Assembly (NCBI RefSeq): GCF_000507185.2 | Contig: NZ_AYTM02000002.1 | Location: 5,925,501-5,989,500, forward strand | Length of the DNA stretch: 64,000 nucleotides | Direction of reading: 5' to 3' | DNA from: Pseudomonas syringae KCTC 12500 | GTDB lineage: Bacteria; Pseudomonadota; Gammaproteobacteria; Pseudomonadales; Pseudomonadaceae | Part shown: piece after piece, positions 1 through 7,097 of the stretch | Layout of the letters: every line of letters starts with the position of its first letter | Numbering within the stretch: position 1 is the first letter of the stretch | Position numbers and translations under genes: made by a program | The notes under the pieces: model-generated | The model's database searches: none | What the model was told of the DNA's origin: nothing | The model's input: the letters and a program-made list of their open reading frames with translations, nothing else

Positions 1-1067
1 GTCTGGTCAGCCAGTTCGAGATCGTCAATCAGGCACTGGTGGTCGCACTGATCATGGGCGCTGGCGGTTACGCCCTGTGGCTGTGGCACCAGGGCCAGGT
101 CGGCACCGGTGCGGTCGCGGCGATCACCGCTATGGCGTTGCGCATCAACGGTATGTCGCACTGGATCATGTGGCAGATGACCTCGTTATTCGAGAACATC
201 GGCACCGTTCAGGACGGCATGGAAACCTTGACCCGCGGTCCCAAGGTCGAGGATGCACCAGACGCGAAGGCTCTGGTCACCCGCGGCGGCGCGGTCACCT
301 TCGATAACGTAAGCTTCAATTACAACGGCGAACGCCAGGTGCTCGATGCCCTGAGCCTGAGCATTCGTCCAGGTGAAAAAATCGGCCTGGTGGGTCGCTC
401 CGGCGCCGGCAAATCCACGCTCATCAACCTGCTGCTGCGCTTCTATGACGTGGACAAGGGGTCGATCAGCATTGATGGGCAAGACATTGCGCACGTCACT
501 CAGGACAGCTTGCGCAGTGCCATCGGCATGGTCACGCAGGACACCTCGCTGCTGCACCGCTCCATTCGCGACAACATCGCCTACGGACGCCCCGACGCGA
601 CTGATGAGCAAATCCGCAGCGCTGCGGCGAGTGCGCAAGCCGACGGGTTCATCAGCCAACTGAGCGACAAACAAGGCCACAGTGGCTACGACACGCTGGT
701 GGGTGAGCGCGGTATCAAGCTGTCGGGCGGCCAGCGTCAACGCGTCGCCATCGCCCGGGTGATGCTCAAGAACGCCCCGATCCTGCTGCTCGACGAAGCC
801 ACCAGTGCGCTGGACTCGGAAGTCGAAGTGGCGATTCAGGAGAGCCTCGATGAAATGATGCAAGGCAAGACGGTGATTGCCATCGCCCACCGCCTGTCCA
901 CGATTGCCGCCATGGACCGGCTGATTGTCATGGACGACGGCCGCATCATCGAACAAGGCACCCACGCCGAACTGCTGGGCAAAAACGGAACCTATGCGCG
1001 GCTATGGCAGCACCAGAGCGGCGGGTTTCTCGGTGAGGATCAGGGTGTGGCCGAGGACATGGGATAG
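1..1067 (+). CDS. ABC transporter, fused permease/ATP-binding protein (3' part)
   Basis: The reading frame is open from the left edge (first full codon at base 3), so the 5' end of the gene lies outside the window. What remains is the last membrane helices of an exporter-type transmembrane domain followed by a full nucleotide-binding domain. The Walker A motif GRSGAGKST, the signature LSGGQRQR, the Walker B stretch ILLLDEAT and the switch histidine in IAHRLST are all present. This is the half-transporter architecture of the ABCB/MsbA class, which works as an inner-membrane homodimer or heterodimer exporting lipids, peptides or drugs. The substrate cannot be read from this fragment. Confidence 0.93.
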   Translation, partial: LVSQFEIVNQALVVALIMGAGGYALWLWHQGQVGTGAVAAITAMALRINGMSHWIMWQMTSLFENIGTVQDGMETLTRGPKVEDAPDAKALVTRGGAVTFDNVSFNYNGERQVLDALSLSIRPGEKIGLVGRSGAGKSTLINLLLRFYDVDKGSISIDGQDIAHVTQDSLRSAIGMVTQDTSLLHRSIRDNIAYGRPDATDEQIRSAAASAQADGFISQLSDKQGHSGYDTLVGERGIKLSGGQRQRVAIARVMLKNAPILLLDEATSALDSEVEVAIQESLDEMMQGKTVIAIAHRLSTIAAMDRLIVMDDGRIIEQGTHAELLGKNGTYARLWQHQSGGFLGEDQGVAEDMG

Positions 1068-1125
1068 GCATCAACAACAAAATAAACAAATGTGCTTTCA
1101 GTAAAAATACAATTATTCTTTGCCC

Positions 1126-1998
1126 ATGATCAAAGAACTGAAAACATTTATCGCCGTGGCAAGAGAAGGCACTTTCGCTGCGGCGGGCAGCAAGATCGGG
1201 CTGACCCAGGCCGCTGTCAGTGCGCAGATGCAGCGCCTTGAAGCTGAACTGGGCGTCGAATTGTTCGACCGAAAAGGACGTTCAGCCCAGCTCAACCGCA
1301 TGGGGCAGCAAGTGTTGCTACAAGGTCAGGATCTGGTGCGCCAGTTCAGCAGCCTGGGCACTACTACGGTCGGGTTGCCCGCCAGCGTGCTGGTGACCAT
1401 CGGCGCAATAGCCTCTGTGCAACGCTCCTTTCTGCCGGAAGCGCTCGCTCGGTTTCATCAGCAATTCCCCGCGTGCAGGACGCGTGTCATCCCCGGCCTG
1501 TCCATGGACCTGGTCAATCAGGTGGACGCTGGCGAAATTGACATGGCAGCGATCATCCGCCCGCCCTTCTCACTGCAAAGCGACCTGCGCTGGACGACAC
1601 TGGTCCGTGAGCCCTATCGCCTTATCGTGCCTGCCGACATGCCAGGGGATGACTGGGCCGAGCTGGTTTCGGCTCATCCATTCATTCGTTACGATCGATC
1701 GTCGTTTGGTGGCCGTCAGGTCGACCGGTTCCTGCGCCAGACCCATGTCTCGCTGCGCGAAGTCTGCGAGCTCGATGAACTGGATGCGATCATCAAACTG
1801 GTCGCCAACGGCGTCGGCGTAGCCTTGGTTCCGGAAACGGCAACCCTGCAGACATGGCACGCCGGTGTGCGCTCTATCGACTTGAAAGCGCATACGTTCC
1901 ATCGCGATATCGGCCTGGTACATCGTGCTCGCCGCAGCCTGACCGAACCGGTGAGCACGCTGGTGCAACTGATTAATGACCATGTGCTGACTGGTTAG
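1126..1998 (+). CDS. LysR-family transcriptional regulator
   Basis: A 290-residue protein with an N-terminal winged helix-turn-helix (residues about 1-60: FIAVAREGTFAAAG, then LTQAAVSAQMQRLE) followed by a periplasmic-binding-protein-like effector domain. The ATG at 1126 is preferred over an in-frame TTG six bases upstream because the resulting MIKELKTF is the usual LysR beginning. LysR proteins are tetrameric regulators that normally control a divergent neighbour. Here the upstream gene runs in the same direction, so the target is not evident. A strong hairpin follows the stop codon. The inducer is unknown. Confidence 0.92.
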   Translation: MIKELKTFIAVAREGTFAAAGSKIGLTQAAVSAQMQRLEAELGVELFDRKGRSAQLNRMGQQVLLQGQDLVRQFSSLGTTTVGLPASVLVTIGAIASVQRSFLPEALARFHQQFPACRTRVIPGLSMDLVNQVDAGEIDMAAIIRPPFSLQSDLRWTTLVREPYRLIVPADMPGDDWAELVSAHPFIRYDRSSFGGRQVDRFLRQTHVSLREVCELDELDAIIKLVANGVGVALVPETATLQTWHAGVRSIDLKAHTFHRDIGLVHRARRSLTEPVSTLVQLINDHVLTG

Positions 1999-2018
1999 CG
2001 TTACGCCCACTCAAGCAA

Positions 2019-2050
2019 GCCTGGCGCGACGTGGTGCGCGCCAGGCCTTT
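2019..2050 (+). terminator. Rho-independent terminator of the LysR gene
   Basis: A perfect 10-base stem GCCTGGCGCG / CGCGCCAGGC with an 8-base loop, followed by CTTTTACT, lies 20 bases after the LysR stop codon and just before the end of the convergent VOC gene. The T-tract is on the plus strand, so it mainly stops LysR transcription. Confidence 0.75.
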
Positions 2051-2052
2051 TA

Positions 2053-2478
2053 CTATTTTGCGAACAGCTGACTCATGTCCTTGAAGGCCTTGAACTCAAG
2101 CGCATTACCGCAGGGATCGAAAAGAAACATGGTGGCCTGTTCACCCACCTGCCCCTTGAAACGAATATAGGGTTCGATGACGAACTCGGTACCGAAGGAT
2201 TTCAAGCGTTCGGCCAAGGCCTCCCACTGGGCCCATTCCAGAATGATCCCGAAATGCGGAACCGGCACGTCGTGACCGTCTACAGGGTTGCTGTGCACGC
2301 TCTCTTGAGAGGCGGTTTTCGGGTGTTCATGAATCACCAACTGGTGCCCGTAGAAATCGAAGTCGACCCACTGATCGCTGGAGCGCCCTTCGGAAAGACC
2401 GAACACTTCACCGTAGAAGGCACGTGTCGTGGCCAGGTCATAAACCGGGATTGCAAGGTGGAAAGGAGAAAGACTCAT
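2053..2478 (-). CDS. VOC superfamily (glyoxalase/dioxygenase-fold) protein
   Basis: A 141-residue protein starting [12 protein letters not shown]. The ATG at 2478 is chosen because a GGAG lies 8 bases upstream and because the VOC fold begins at once; a longer frame reaching 2550 adds residues with no family similarity. It has the paired beta-alpha-beta-beta-beta layout of the vicinal oxygen chelate superfamily, with metal-ligand candidates His in FHLAIP, His in VPHFGIIL and Glu in NALEFKAF. Members include glyoxalase-I-like lyases, fosfomycin resistance proteins and extradiol dioxygenases. The exact reaction cannot be assigned. It is transcribed towards the LysR gene. Confidence 0.85.
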   Translation of the reverse strand: MSLSPFHLAIPVYDLATTRAFYGEVFGLSEGRSSDQWVDFDFYGHQLVIHEHPKTASQESVHSNPVDGHDVPVPHFGIILEWAQWEALAERLKSFGTEFVIEPYIRFKGQVGEQATMFLFDPCGNALEFKAFKDMSQLFAK

Positions 2479-2656
2479 CAGGACTCCGATTGCAGCTCTT
2501 GGTGGCGGGTGAAGCCGGACGACGCGCTCGCTGCCCGGCGACTTCTTCAAGGTCCACTCATGCTAAAGCCGGTCGACGCCAATAAAAATCAATATATATT
2601 TTAAAAATGCACAAATTATTTTTGTGATAGCTGCCAGTCTCAAACACCCGGCCATC

Positions 2657-3568
2657 TCACGAGTGCAGACCAATCCAGCCGTCGATCCCGACATAGGTCC
2701 CGACACAAATAATCAGGACGCTGGACAGGTAAGGTGCGCGTCGAGCGGCTGCACTGAGCCAGGGAAAACGATTCGAGGCTTTTCGCGCACCGATGGCGGC
2801 GGCAGCGCCAACAGTGACCAGCGTAATGGCGAGCCCCAGGCTGAAACAGATCACCATCATCGCGCCCAGGGTGACCTGCTGCACCTGCAGACACAGCAGC
2901 AGCACGGTGATGGCCGCCGGGCAAGGGATAAGGCCTCCGGTCAAGCCGAACATCAGGATCTGGCCATTGCTGACCTCGCGATGGGTGAAGCGCTTGCGGA
3001 TATCGTCAGCATGGGCCTTTTCATGGGCATCCTGATAGCCCTCGGCGCTCAGGTTCAAGCCTTCCAGATCGCTGTGGTCATGGCTGTGACCGTGCTCATG
3101 CTCATGCTCATGCTCATGCTCATGCTCATGCTCATGCTCATGCTCACGGGAGTCCACGTCGTGCTCATGGCCATGGCCTGCATGCCCGTGACTCAGCCGG
3201 GCACTTTCGAACTTATACAGCTGCTCGCCACGCCAGGTGCGCCACAGCATCCACAATGCAATGGCGATGATCACGGCAGACGACGCGAGCTGAAAGTAAG
3301 GCTCCGTGGTTTCAGCGTCCAGCCCCTGCCCCAGATACATGCCGCCGATGGCCACCAGCCAGACAACGGCGGTGTGCGAAACGGTAGCTGCGACGCCAAG
3401 CATCACAGCCTGTTTCACCGAGCCACGAATGGCCACAATGAACGCCGCCATCATGGTTTTCGAATGCCCGGGTTCCAGCCCGTGCAACGCGCCCAGCAAA
3501 ATGGCACTGGGGAAATACAGCCAGGCATGCGAACCACCTTGCTGCAACAACTCAACGAAGTTGGGCAT
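2657..3568 (-). CDS. rcnA: RcnA-type nickel/cobalt efflux membrane protein
   Basis: A 303-residue integral membrane protein. The first helix carries LHGLEPGHSKT, the His-containing motif typical of RcnA and related NiCoT-like transporters. Residues about 127-165 form a very His-rich loop including nine consecutive Glu-His pairs, then GHSHDHSD, which would collect divalent metal. A second conserved segment, GLTGGLIPCPAA, follows. In this family the protein exports Ni(II)/Co(II) across the inner membrane. It starts 7 bases after the stop codon of its regulator gene, so the two form one operon. The Glu-His tract is encoded by a perfect hexanucleotide tandem repeat that could change length. Confidence 0.88.
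   Translation of the reverse strand: MPNFVELLQQGGSHAWLYFPSAILLGALHGLEPGHSKTMMAAFIVAIRGSVKQAVMLGVAATVSHTAVVWLVAIGGMYLGQGLDAETTEPYFQLASSAVIIAIALWMLWRTWRGEQLYKFESARLSHGHAGHGHEHDVDSREHEHEHEHEHEHEHEHEHGHSHDHSDLEGLNLSAEGYQDAHEKAHADDIRKRFTHREVSNGQILMFGLTGGLIPCPAAITVLLLCLQVQQVTLGAMMVICFSLGLAITLVTVGAAAAIGARKASNRFPWLSAAARRAPYLSSVLIICVGTYVGIDGWIGLHS
3093..3146. repeat. Hexanucleotide tandem repeat (tgctca) x9 inside rcnA
   Basis: Nine uninterrupted copies of tgctca on the plus strand, read as Glu-His codon pairs in rcnA on the minus strand. Because the unit is six bases, slippage would add or remove Glu-His pairs without breaking the frame. The perfect conservation of both codons across all units suggests recent expansion. 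Confidence 0.95.
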
Positions 3569-3575
3569 GCGAGAC

Positions 3576-3869
3576 CTAAAGGTATTTGGTGATTTGCTTG
3601 AAGGCTTCCAGCGGTGCCCGCTCGCCCCTGGCGAGTGAACCGAGTGTGTCTTCGAGGCAGTGATCGATATGATCCTGAATCAACGTGCGCTTGGCCTGGC
3701 ACACCGCTTTTTCGACTGCGTGCAGCTGCTGGGCGATGTCCACGCACTCGCGCCCTTCTTCGATCATGGTGATGATGCCGCGCAAATGACCGTCGGCCCG
3801 TTTCAGGCGCTTGATGACAGCTTCGTGGGACTGGTGCGTATGGCCGTGGGGATGGTCGTGTTCACTCAT
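3576..3869 (-). CDS. RcnR/CsoR-family metal-sensing repressor
   Basis: A 97-residue all-helical DUF156-family protein. The N-terminus is His-rich (His at 4, 6, 8, 10, 12 and 15). The core contains Cys42, His67 and Cys71, spaced 25 and 4 residues apart as in the metal sites of this family. These repressors are tetramers that leave DNA when metal binds. The gene directly precedes rcnA, and a GC-tract operator lies in its promoter. The ligand set is a mixture: the His-rich tail recalls RcnR (Ni/Co), while Cys-His-Cys is the CsoR copper pattern. The metal is therefore left open, although the rcnA neighbour favours Ni/Co. Confidence 0.85.
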   Translation of the reverse strand: MSEHDHPHGHTHQSHEAVIKRLKRADGHLRGIITMIEEGRECVDIAQQLHAVEKAVCQAKRTLIQDHIDHCLEDTLGSLARGERAPLEAFKQITKYL

Positions 3870-3903
3870 GGATCGAGCTCCAGTCTGGGTGATTCAGACC
3901 GGC

Positions 3904-3933
3904 ACTCTATCCCCCCAGGGGGGATACAGTCAA
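3904..3933 (-). promoter_or_regulatory. Promoter and GC-tract operator of the rcn operon
   Basis: A perfect 19-base inverted repeat, TAT-C6-A-G6-ATA, occupies 3908-3926. Read on the minus strand it fills the 18-base spacer between a -35-like TTGACT (3928-3933) and a -10-like TAGAGT (3904-3909). Short A/T ends around a G/C tract are the known operator style of RcnR and CsoR. Binding here would block RNA polymerase directly. Confidence 0.8.
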
Positions 3934-3994
3934 AGCCTATGCGATATACATTTACTAAGGCTCTTTTTTGCGCAGGCAGATTCCCCGAAAACTT

Positions 3995-4013
3995 ACTAGA
4001 CGACTGGTCGGTT
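3995..4013 (+). promoter_or_regulatory. Operator upstream of the NemR-like gene
   Basis: The sequence ACTAGAC-GACTG-GTCGGTT contains the core TAGACGACTGGTC, which is repeated in front of nemA at 4641-4659. It lies about 23 bases before the regulator's start codon, indicating autoregulation. It resembles the TAGAC...GTCTA style of box described for NemR. Confidence 0.72.
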
Positions 4014-4035
4014 TACGTTTAGGATGCTTGGCATT

Positions 4036-4617
4036 ATGAAGAAACCAGCCCAGGACATGCGACAGCACATCATTGATGTGGCCCGCTCGCTCATGACGAA
4101 CAAAGGCTATACCGCCGTTGGCCTCGCCGAGGTATTAAGCACGGCTGGGGTACCCAAAGGCTCGTTCTATTACTATTTCAAATCGAAGGAAGAATTCGGT
4201 CAGGCGCTGCTGGAAGAGTATTTTTCCGAGTACCTGGGCCGAGTCGACGCCCTCATGGCACGTCCGGGAAGTGGTGCCGAGCGGTTAATGGCCTACTTCA
4301 ACTATTGGATAGAAACCCAGGGCACCGACCTTCCCGAAGGCAAGTGTCTGGTCGTCAAGCTGGGGGCGGAAGTCTGCGATCTGTCTGAAGACATGCGTGG
4401 TGTGCTCGAGGTCGGCACAGCAAACATCATTAAACGCCTGACTGCCTGTGTAGACATGGGCGTCGCCGATGACAGTATTCATCCCGAGGGCGATCATGAA
4501 GGATTCGCAGAGTCCCTGTATCAGCTATGGCTTGGCGCTTCCCTTCTGGCGAAGGTGAACAGGTCCACCGAACCTTTCGAGAAAGCACTGACCATGACCA
4601 AGCGCCTGCTGCGGTAG
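4036..4617 (+). CDS. nemR: TetR-family repressor, NemR-like
   Basis: A 193-residue TetR protein: helix-turn-helix in residues about 10-55 (LAEVLSTAGVPKGSFYYYF) and a C-terminal ligand domain. The ATG at 4036 is chosen over one at 4024 because an AGGA lies immediately before 4024. It sits directly upstream of a nemA-like reductase, with matching operators before both genes. Cys104 and Lys173 are 69 residues apart, the same separation as Cys106 and Lys175 of E. coli NemR, the pair implicated in sensing bleach and electrophiles. It probably releases DNA on reaction with electrophiles such as quinones, methylglyoxal or hypochlorite. The symbol is by analogy. Confidence 0.83.
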   Translation: MKKPAQDMRQHIIDVARSLMTNKGYTAVGLAEVLSTAGVPKGSFYYYFKSKEEFGQALLEEYFSEYLGRVDALMARPGSGAERLMAYFNYWIETQGTDLPEGKCLVVKLGAEVCDLSEDMRGVLEVGTANIIKRLTACVDMGVADDSIHPEGDHEGFAESLYQLWLGASLLAKVNRSTEPFEKALTMTKRLLR

Positions 4618-4640
4618 CAGGCATTTTTTTTAGTCTTTTA

Positions 4641-4659
4641 AGTAGACGACTGGTCTACT
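4641..4659 (+). promoter_or_regulatory. Operator upstream of nemA
   Basis: A perfect inverted repeat AGTAGAC-GACTG-GTCTACT, with 7-base arms and a 5-base centre, 14 bases before the nemA start codon. It overlaps a weak -10-like TACTAT (4656-4661). It shares the 13-base core TAGACGACTGGTC with the site at 3995-4013, so one regulator should bind both. Confidence 0.8.
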
Positions 4660-4673
4660 ATGTGGAGTATTTG

Positions 4674-5777
4674 ATGAATGACACCCATAACACTACCGAC
4701 CTGTTTTCACCCGTCACCATGGGCTCTATGGAGCTGGCGAACCGTATCGTGATGGCACCGGTAACACGCAGCCGCTATGGCGAGGATGGTGTTCCCAATG
4801 AACTGCACGCAACCTACTACGCGCAACGCGCTACGGCAGGGCTGATCGTCGCCGAGGCGACAAACATTTCCGCTCAGGGTCGAGGCTATGCCGCAACCCC
4901 GGGGATCTGGAGTGATCAACAAGTCGCAGGCTGGCGGGCAGTGACCGACGCTGTGCATGCAGCAGGAGGCAAGATTGTCAGCCAGCTATGGCATGTGGGG
5001 CGATTCTCCAGTGTCGACCTGCAACCCAATGGCGAGGCACCGGTAGCCCCGTCCGCCATCAAGGCCGAGGGCAATACCTACACCGTCGACGGTTTTGTAC
5101 CAGTCTCCATGCCGCGCGCACTGGAAACCGGCGAAATCCCCGACATCATCGAGCAATACAAACACGCCGCAGAGAACGCCAAAAGGGCCGGTTTTGATGG
5201 CGTTGAAGTCCATTCGGCCAACAGCTACCTGCTGGACCAGTTTCTGCGCGACTCGACCAATCAGCGCACCGACCAGTATGGCGGCTCGATAGAAAACCGC
5301 GCCCGCCTGACGCTGGAAGTCACCCAGGCCATCGTGGATATCTGGGGCAGTGACCGCGTGGGTATTCGCTTGTCTCCGGTAACGCCCGATGCCGGGAATA
5401 CCCGGCCCGACAGCAACGTCATGGGCCTTCATGGCTACCTGATCCAGCAACTGAACACATTCAATCTGGCCTATCTGCACTTTGTCGAAGGCGCCACTGC
5501 CACCTCCCGTGAAGTGCCGGAAGGTGTCGACATGGATGCGCTGAGCAAACAGTTCAACGGTCCGTTCATTGGCAATAACAACTATGACCTGGAGATGGCG
5601 ATCGAGCGCCGGGCGCAGGGCAAGATCGACGCGGTGGCTTTCGGTCGCTTGTTCATATCCAACCCCGATCTCGTCGCCCGTCTGCGCCATGGTGCCGAGC
5701 TGACCATTGCACCGCGAGAGTCGTACTACGGCGGCGGTGCTAAAGGCTATATCGACTGGCCAATGGGTAATTACTAA
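4674..5777 (+). CDS. nemA: N-ethylmaleimide reductase-like old yellow enzyme
   Basis: A 367-residue FMN-dependent ene-reductase of the old yellow enzyme family. The ATG at 4674 has GGAG six bases upstream; the longer open frame back to 4527 overlaps the regulator and is rejected. The substrate-anion-binding pair His180/Asn183 and the proton donor Tyr185 occur in EVHSANSYLLDQF, and the barrel begins with RIVMAPVTRSR. Family members reduce activated C=C bonds of N-ethylmaleimide, enals, quinones and nitro compounds using NADPH. Position behind the NemR-like gene and its operator supports a role in electrophile detoxification in the cytoplasm. Confidence 0.93.
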   Translation: MNDTHNTTDLFSPVTMGSMELANRIVMAPVTRSRYGEDGVPNELHATYYAQRATAGLIVAEATNISAQGRGYAATPGIWSDQQVAGWRAVTDAVHAAGGKIVSQLWHVGRFSSVDLQPNGEAPVAPSAIKAEGNTYTVDGFVPVSMPRALETGEIPDIIEQYKHAAENAKRAGFDGVEVHSANSYLLDQFLRDSTNQRTDQYGGSIENRARLTLEVTQAIVDIWGSDRVGIRLSPVTPDAGNTRPDSNVMGLHGYLIQQLNTFNLAYLHFVEGATATSREVPEGVDMDALSKQFNGPFIGNNNYDLEMAIERRAQGKIDAVAFGRLFISNPDLVARLRHGAELTIAPRESYYGGGAKGYIDWPMGNY

Positions 5778-5847
5778 GCCAGAGCCGGCCTCCTCCCGTC
5801 ATCAACTCCCGGATGCCGGAAATACCGCGATAAAGGAAAAACACGAC

Positions 5848-5961
5848 ATGAATTATCTCGACAAAAAAACAGTAATCGTCACCGGCGCAGCAACAGCCAA
5901 AGCGCTTAACGAGATGGCCATTGAGCCTGAAGATATCAGCCGCGCAGTGGTCAGTTCCTAA
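5848..5961 (+). pseudogene. Remnant of a short-chain dehydrogenase/reductase
   Basis: A 37-codon open frame with GGA about 12 bases before its ATG. It begins MNYLDKKTVIVTGAA, the first strand and start of the glycine-rich cofactor loop of a short-chain dehydrogenase. It then jumps to IEPEDISRAVVSS, which resembles the IxPEDIxRAVxFLAS segment near the C-terminus of the same family. About 180 residues between are missing and the frame stops soon after. I read it as a gene collapsed by an in-frame internal deletion. It may still be transcribed between nemA and the NTF2-like gene, but cannot fold as a dehydrogenase. Confidence 0.7.
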
Positions 5962-5977
5962 TCCAGGAGTAAAACCC

Positions 5978-6364
5978 ATGAGCAATAACATCAAAGCCGT
6001 CCCGACCAACGACTACAACGCAGTTATCGCAACGGCCAGCAAGTACGTAGAAGGCTTGCGTACAGGCAGCGTTGCCACTATCGAGGAAGCATTCCACAAA
6101 GATGCAGTGATGTATGGGTTCACCAATGGTCAACTGCTGGGTGGACCGATCAGCAACCTGTACACCTTCGTCGAAACCAATGGTACCGCTCCAGACATAA
6201 CGACGCGTCTGGACGTTCTTGCCATTACGCCCACCACGGCAGTGGTCCGGGTCGATATGGAAAAGGATGCCATTGGTGCGGACTACAACGACTACCTGAC
6301 GCTGATCAAAATCGACGACAGCTGGAAAGTGATTGCCAAGGTCTACCATCAATTTGAAGGCTAA
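5978..6364 (+). CDS. NTF2-like / lumazine-binding-type small protein
   Basis: A 128-residue protein with the cone-shaped NTF2/SnoaL-like fold, suggested by ASKYVEGLRTGSVATIEEAFHKDA at the N-terminus and DYLTLIKIDDSWKVIAKVY at the C-terminus. It resembles the putative lumazine-binding (Lumazine_bd_2) group. The ATG at 5978 has AGGAG 8 bases upstream. Such proteins are usually soluble, dimeric, and either bind small molecules or act as isomerases or dehydratases. It follows the dehydrogenase remnant and precedes an NAD(P)-binding protein, in line with the electrophile-response block. No specific function is assigned. Confidence 0.8.
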   Translation: MSNNIKAVPTNDYNAVIATASKYVEGLRTGSVATIEEAFHKDAVMYGFTNGQLLGGPISNLYTFVETNGTAPDITTRLDVLAITPTTAVVRVDMEKDAIGADYNDYLTLIKIDDSWKVIAKVYHQFEG

Positions 6365-6424
6365 CACGGCTGAATGCGCCGATAGTGCTGAGCGTCGGCG
6401 CACGACCCACCAGAGGAAGATTTC

Positions 6425-7081
6425 ATGTCAAAAGTTTTTGTCATCGGTGCAGCCGGAAAGGTCGGCCAGCGCCTTCTGAAAAACCTTGGCGGCGGCGGTC
6501 ATGAAGTGATCGCACTGCACCGAAAAGAAGAACAGTCGGCGGCAATCAAAGCGACTGGCGCCATACCATTGCTCGGCAACCTCACCGAGCTGGACGCTTC
6601 TCGTTTGTCCGCTGTGATGACAGGCAGCGATGTCGTGGTTTTCACCGCTGGGGCTGGCGGCGCAGGCATTGAGCTGACCAACGCCATTGATGGCAAGGGC
6701 CTGGAAACCGCTGTTGAGGCCGCCGTGCTTGCCGGAGTCAGTCGCTTCCTGCTGGTGTCGGCATTTCCTGAAGCTGCACGCGGTACAGACACCTCCGCTG
6801 GATTCGAGAATTACATGCGGGTGAAAAAACAAGCCGATGTGTATCTGGCCTCTTCCGCACTGGACTGGGTGATTCTAAGGCCAGGCACCCTGGTCGACAG
6901 CGCGGGTACCGGTGAGGTCAGCGCAGGTCCGGCTGTCGCGTATGGCGAAATACCGCGCGATGACGTAGCCGCTTTCCTGGCTGCACTGGTCGACCGAATC
7001 GAGATATCCCGGCAGATCATCGAACTGACCCAGGGCGCAACGCCTGTCGACGTGGCGTTACGCACGCTCAGCCGGCGCTGA
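6425..7081 (+). CDS. NAD(P)-binding protein, atypical SDR (NmrA/YwnB-like)
   Basis: A 218-residue protein with an N-terminal Rossmann fold: VFVIGAAGKVGQRLL carries the GxxGxxG dinucleotide loop. ALDWVILRPGTLVD and EIPRDDVAAFLAAL are the usual landmarks of atypical short-chain dehydrogenases of the NAD(P)-binding SDR5/NmrA group. Family members are sugar epimerase relatives, quinone-related reductases or redox sensors. GAGGAAG sits just before the ATG. It follows the NTF2-like gene by 60 bases in the same direction and may belong to the nemA transcript. The substrate is unknown. Confidence 0.86.
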   Translation: MSKVFVIGAAGKVGQRLLKNLGGGGHEVIALHRKEEQSAAIKATGAIPLLGNLTELDASRLSAVMTGSDVVVFTAGAGGAGIELTNAIDGKGLETAVEAAVLAGVSRFLLVSAFPEAARGTDTSAGFENYMRVKKQADVYLASSALDWVILRPGTLVDSAGTGEVSAGPAVAYGEIPRDDVAAFLAALVDRIEISRQIIELTQGATPVDVALRTLSRR

Positions 7082-7097
7082 TGCTTGTCAGCAACGC

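Noticed and set aside
3093..3146. CRISPR-like repeat array
   Set aside because: Units are contiguous six-base copies without spacers and encode Glu-His in rcnA.
2624..3592. A 322-codon plus-strand frame containing a long Met-Leu repeat
   Set aside because: It is the antisense reading of the rcnA hexanucleotide repeat; rcnA on the minus strand has clear family motifs and an operon partner.
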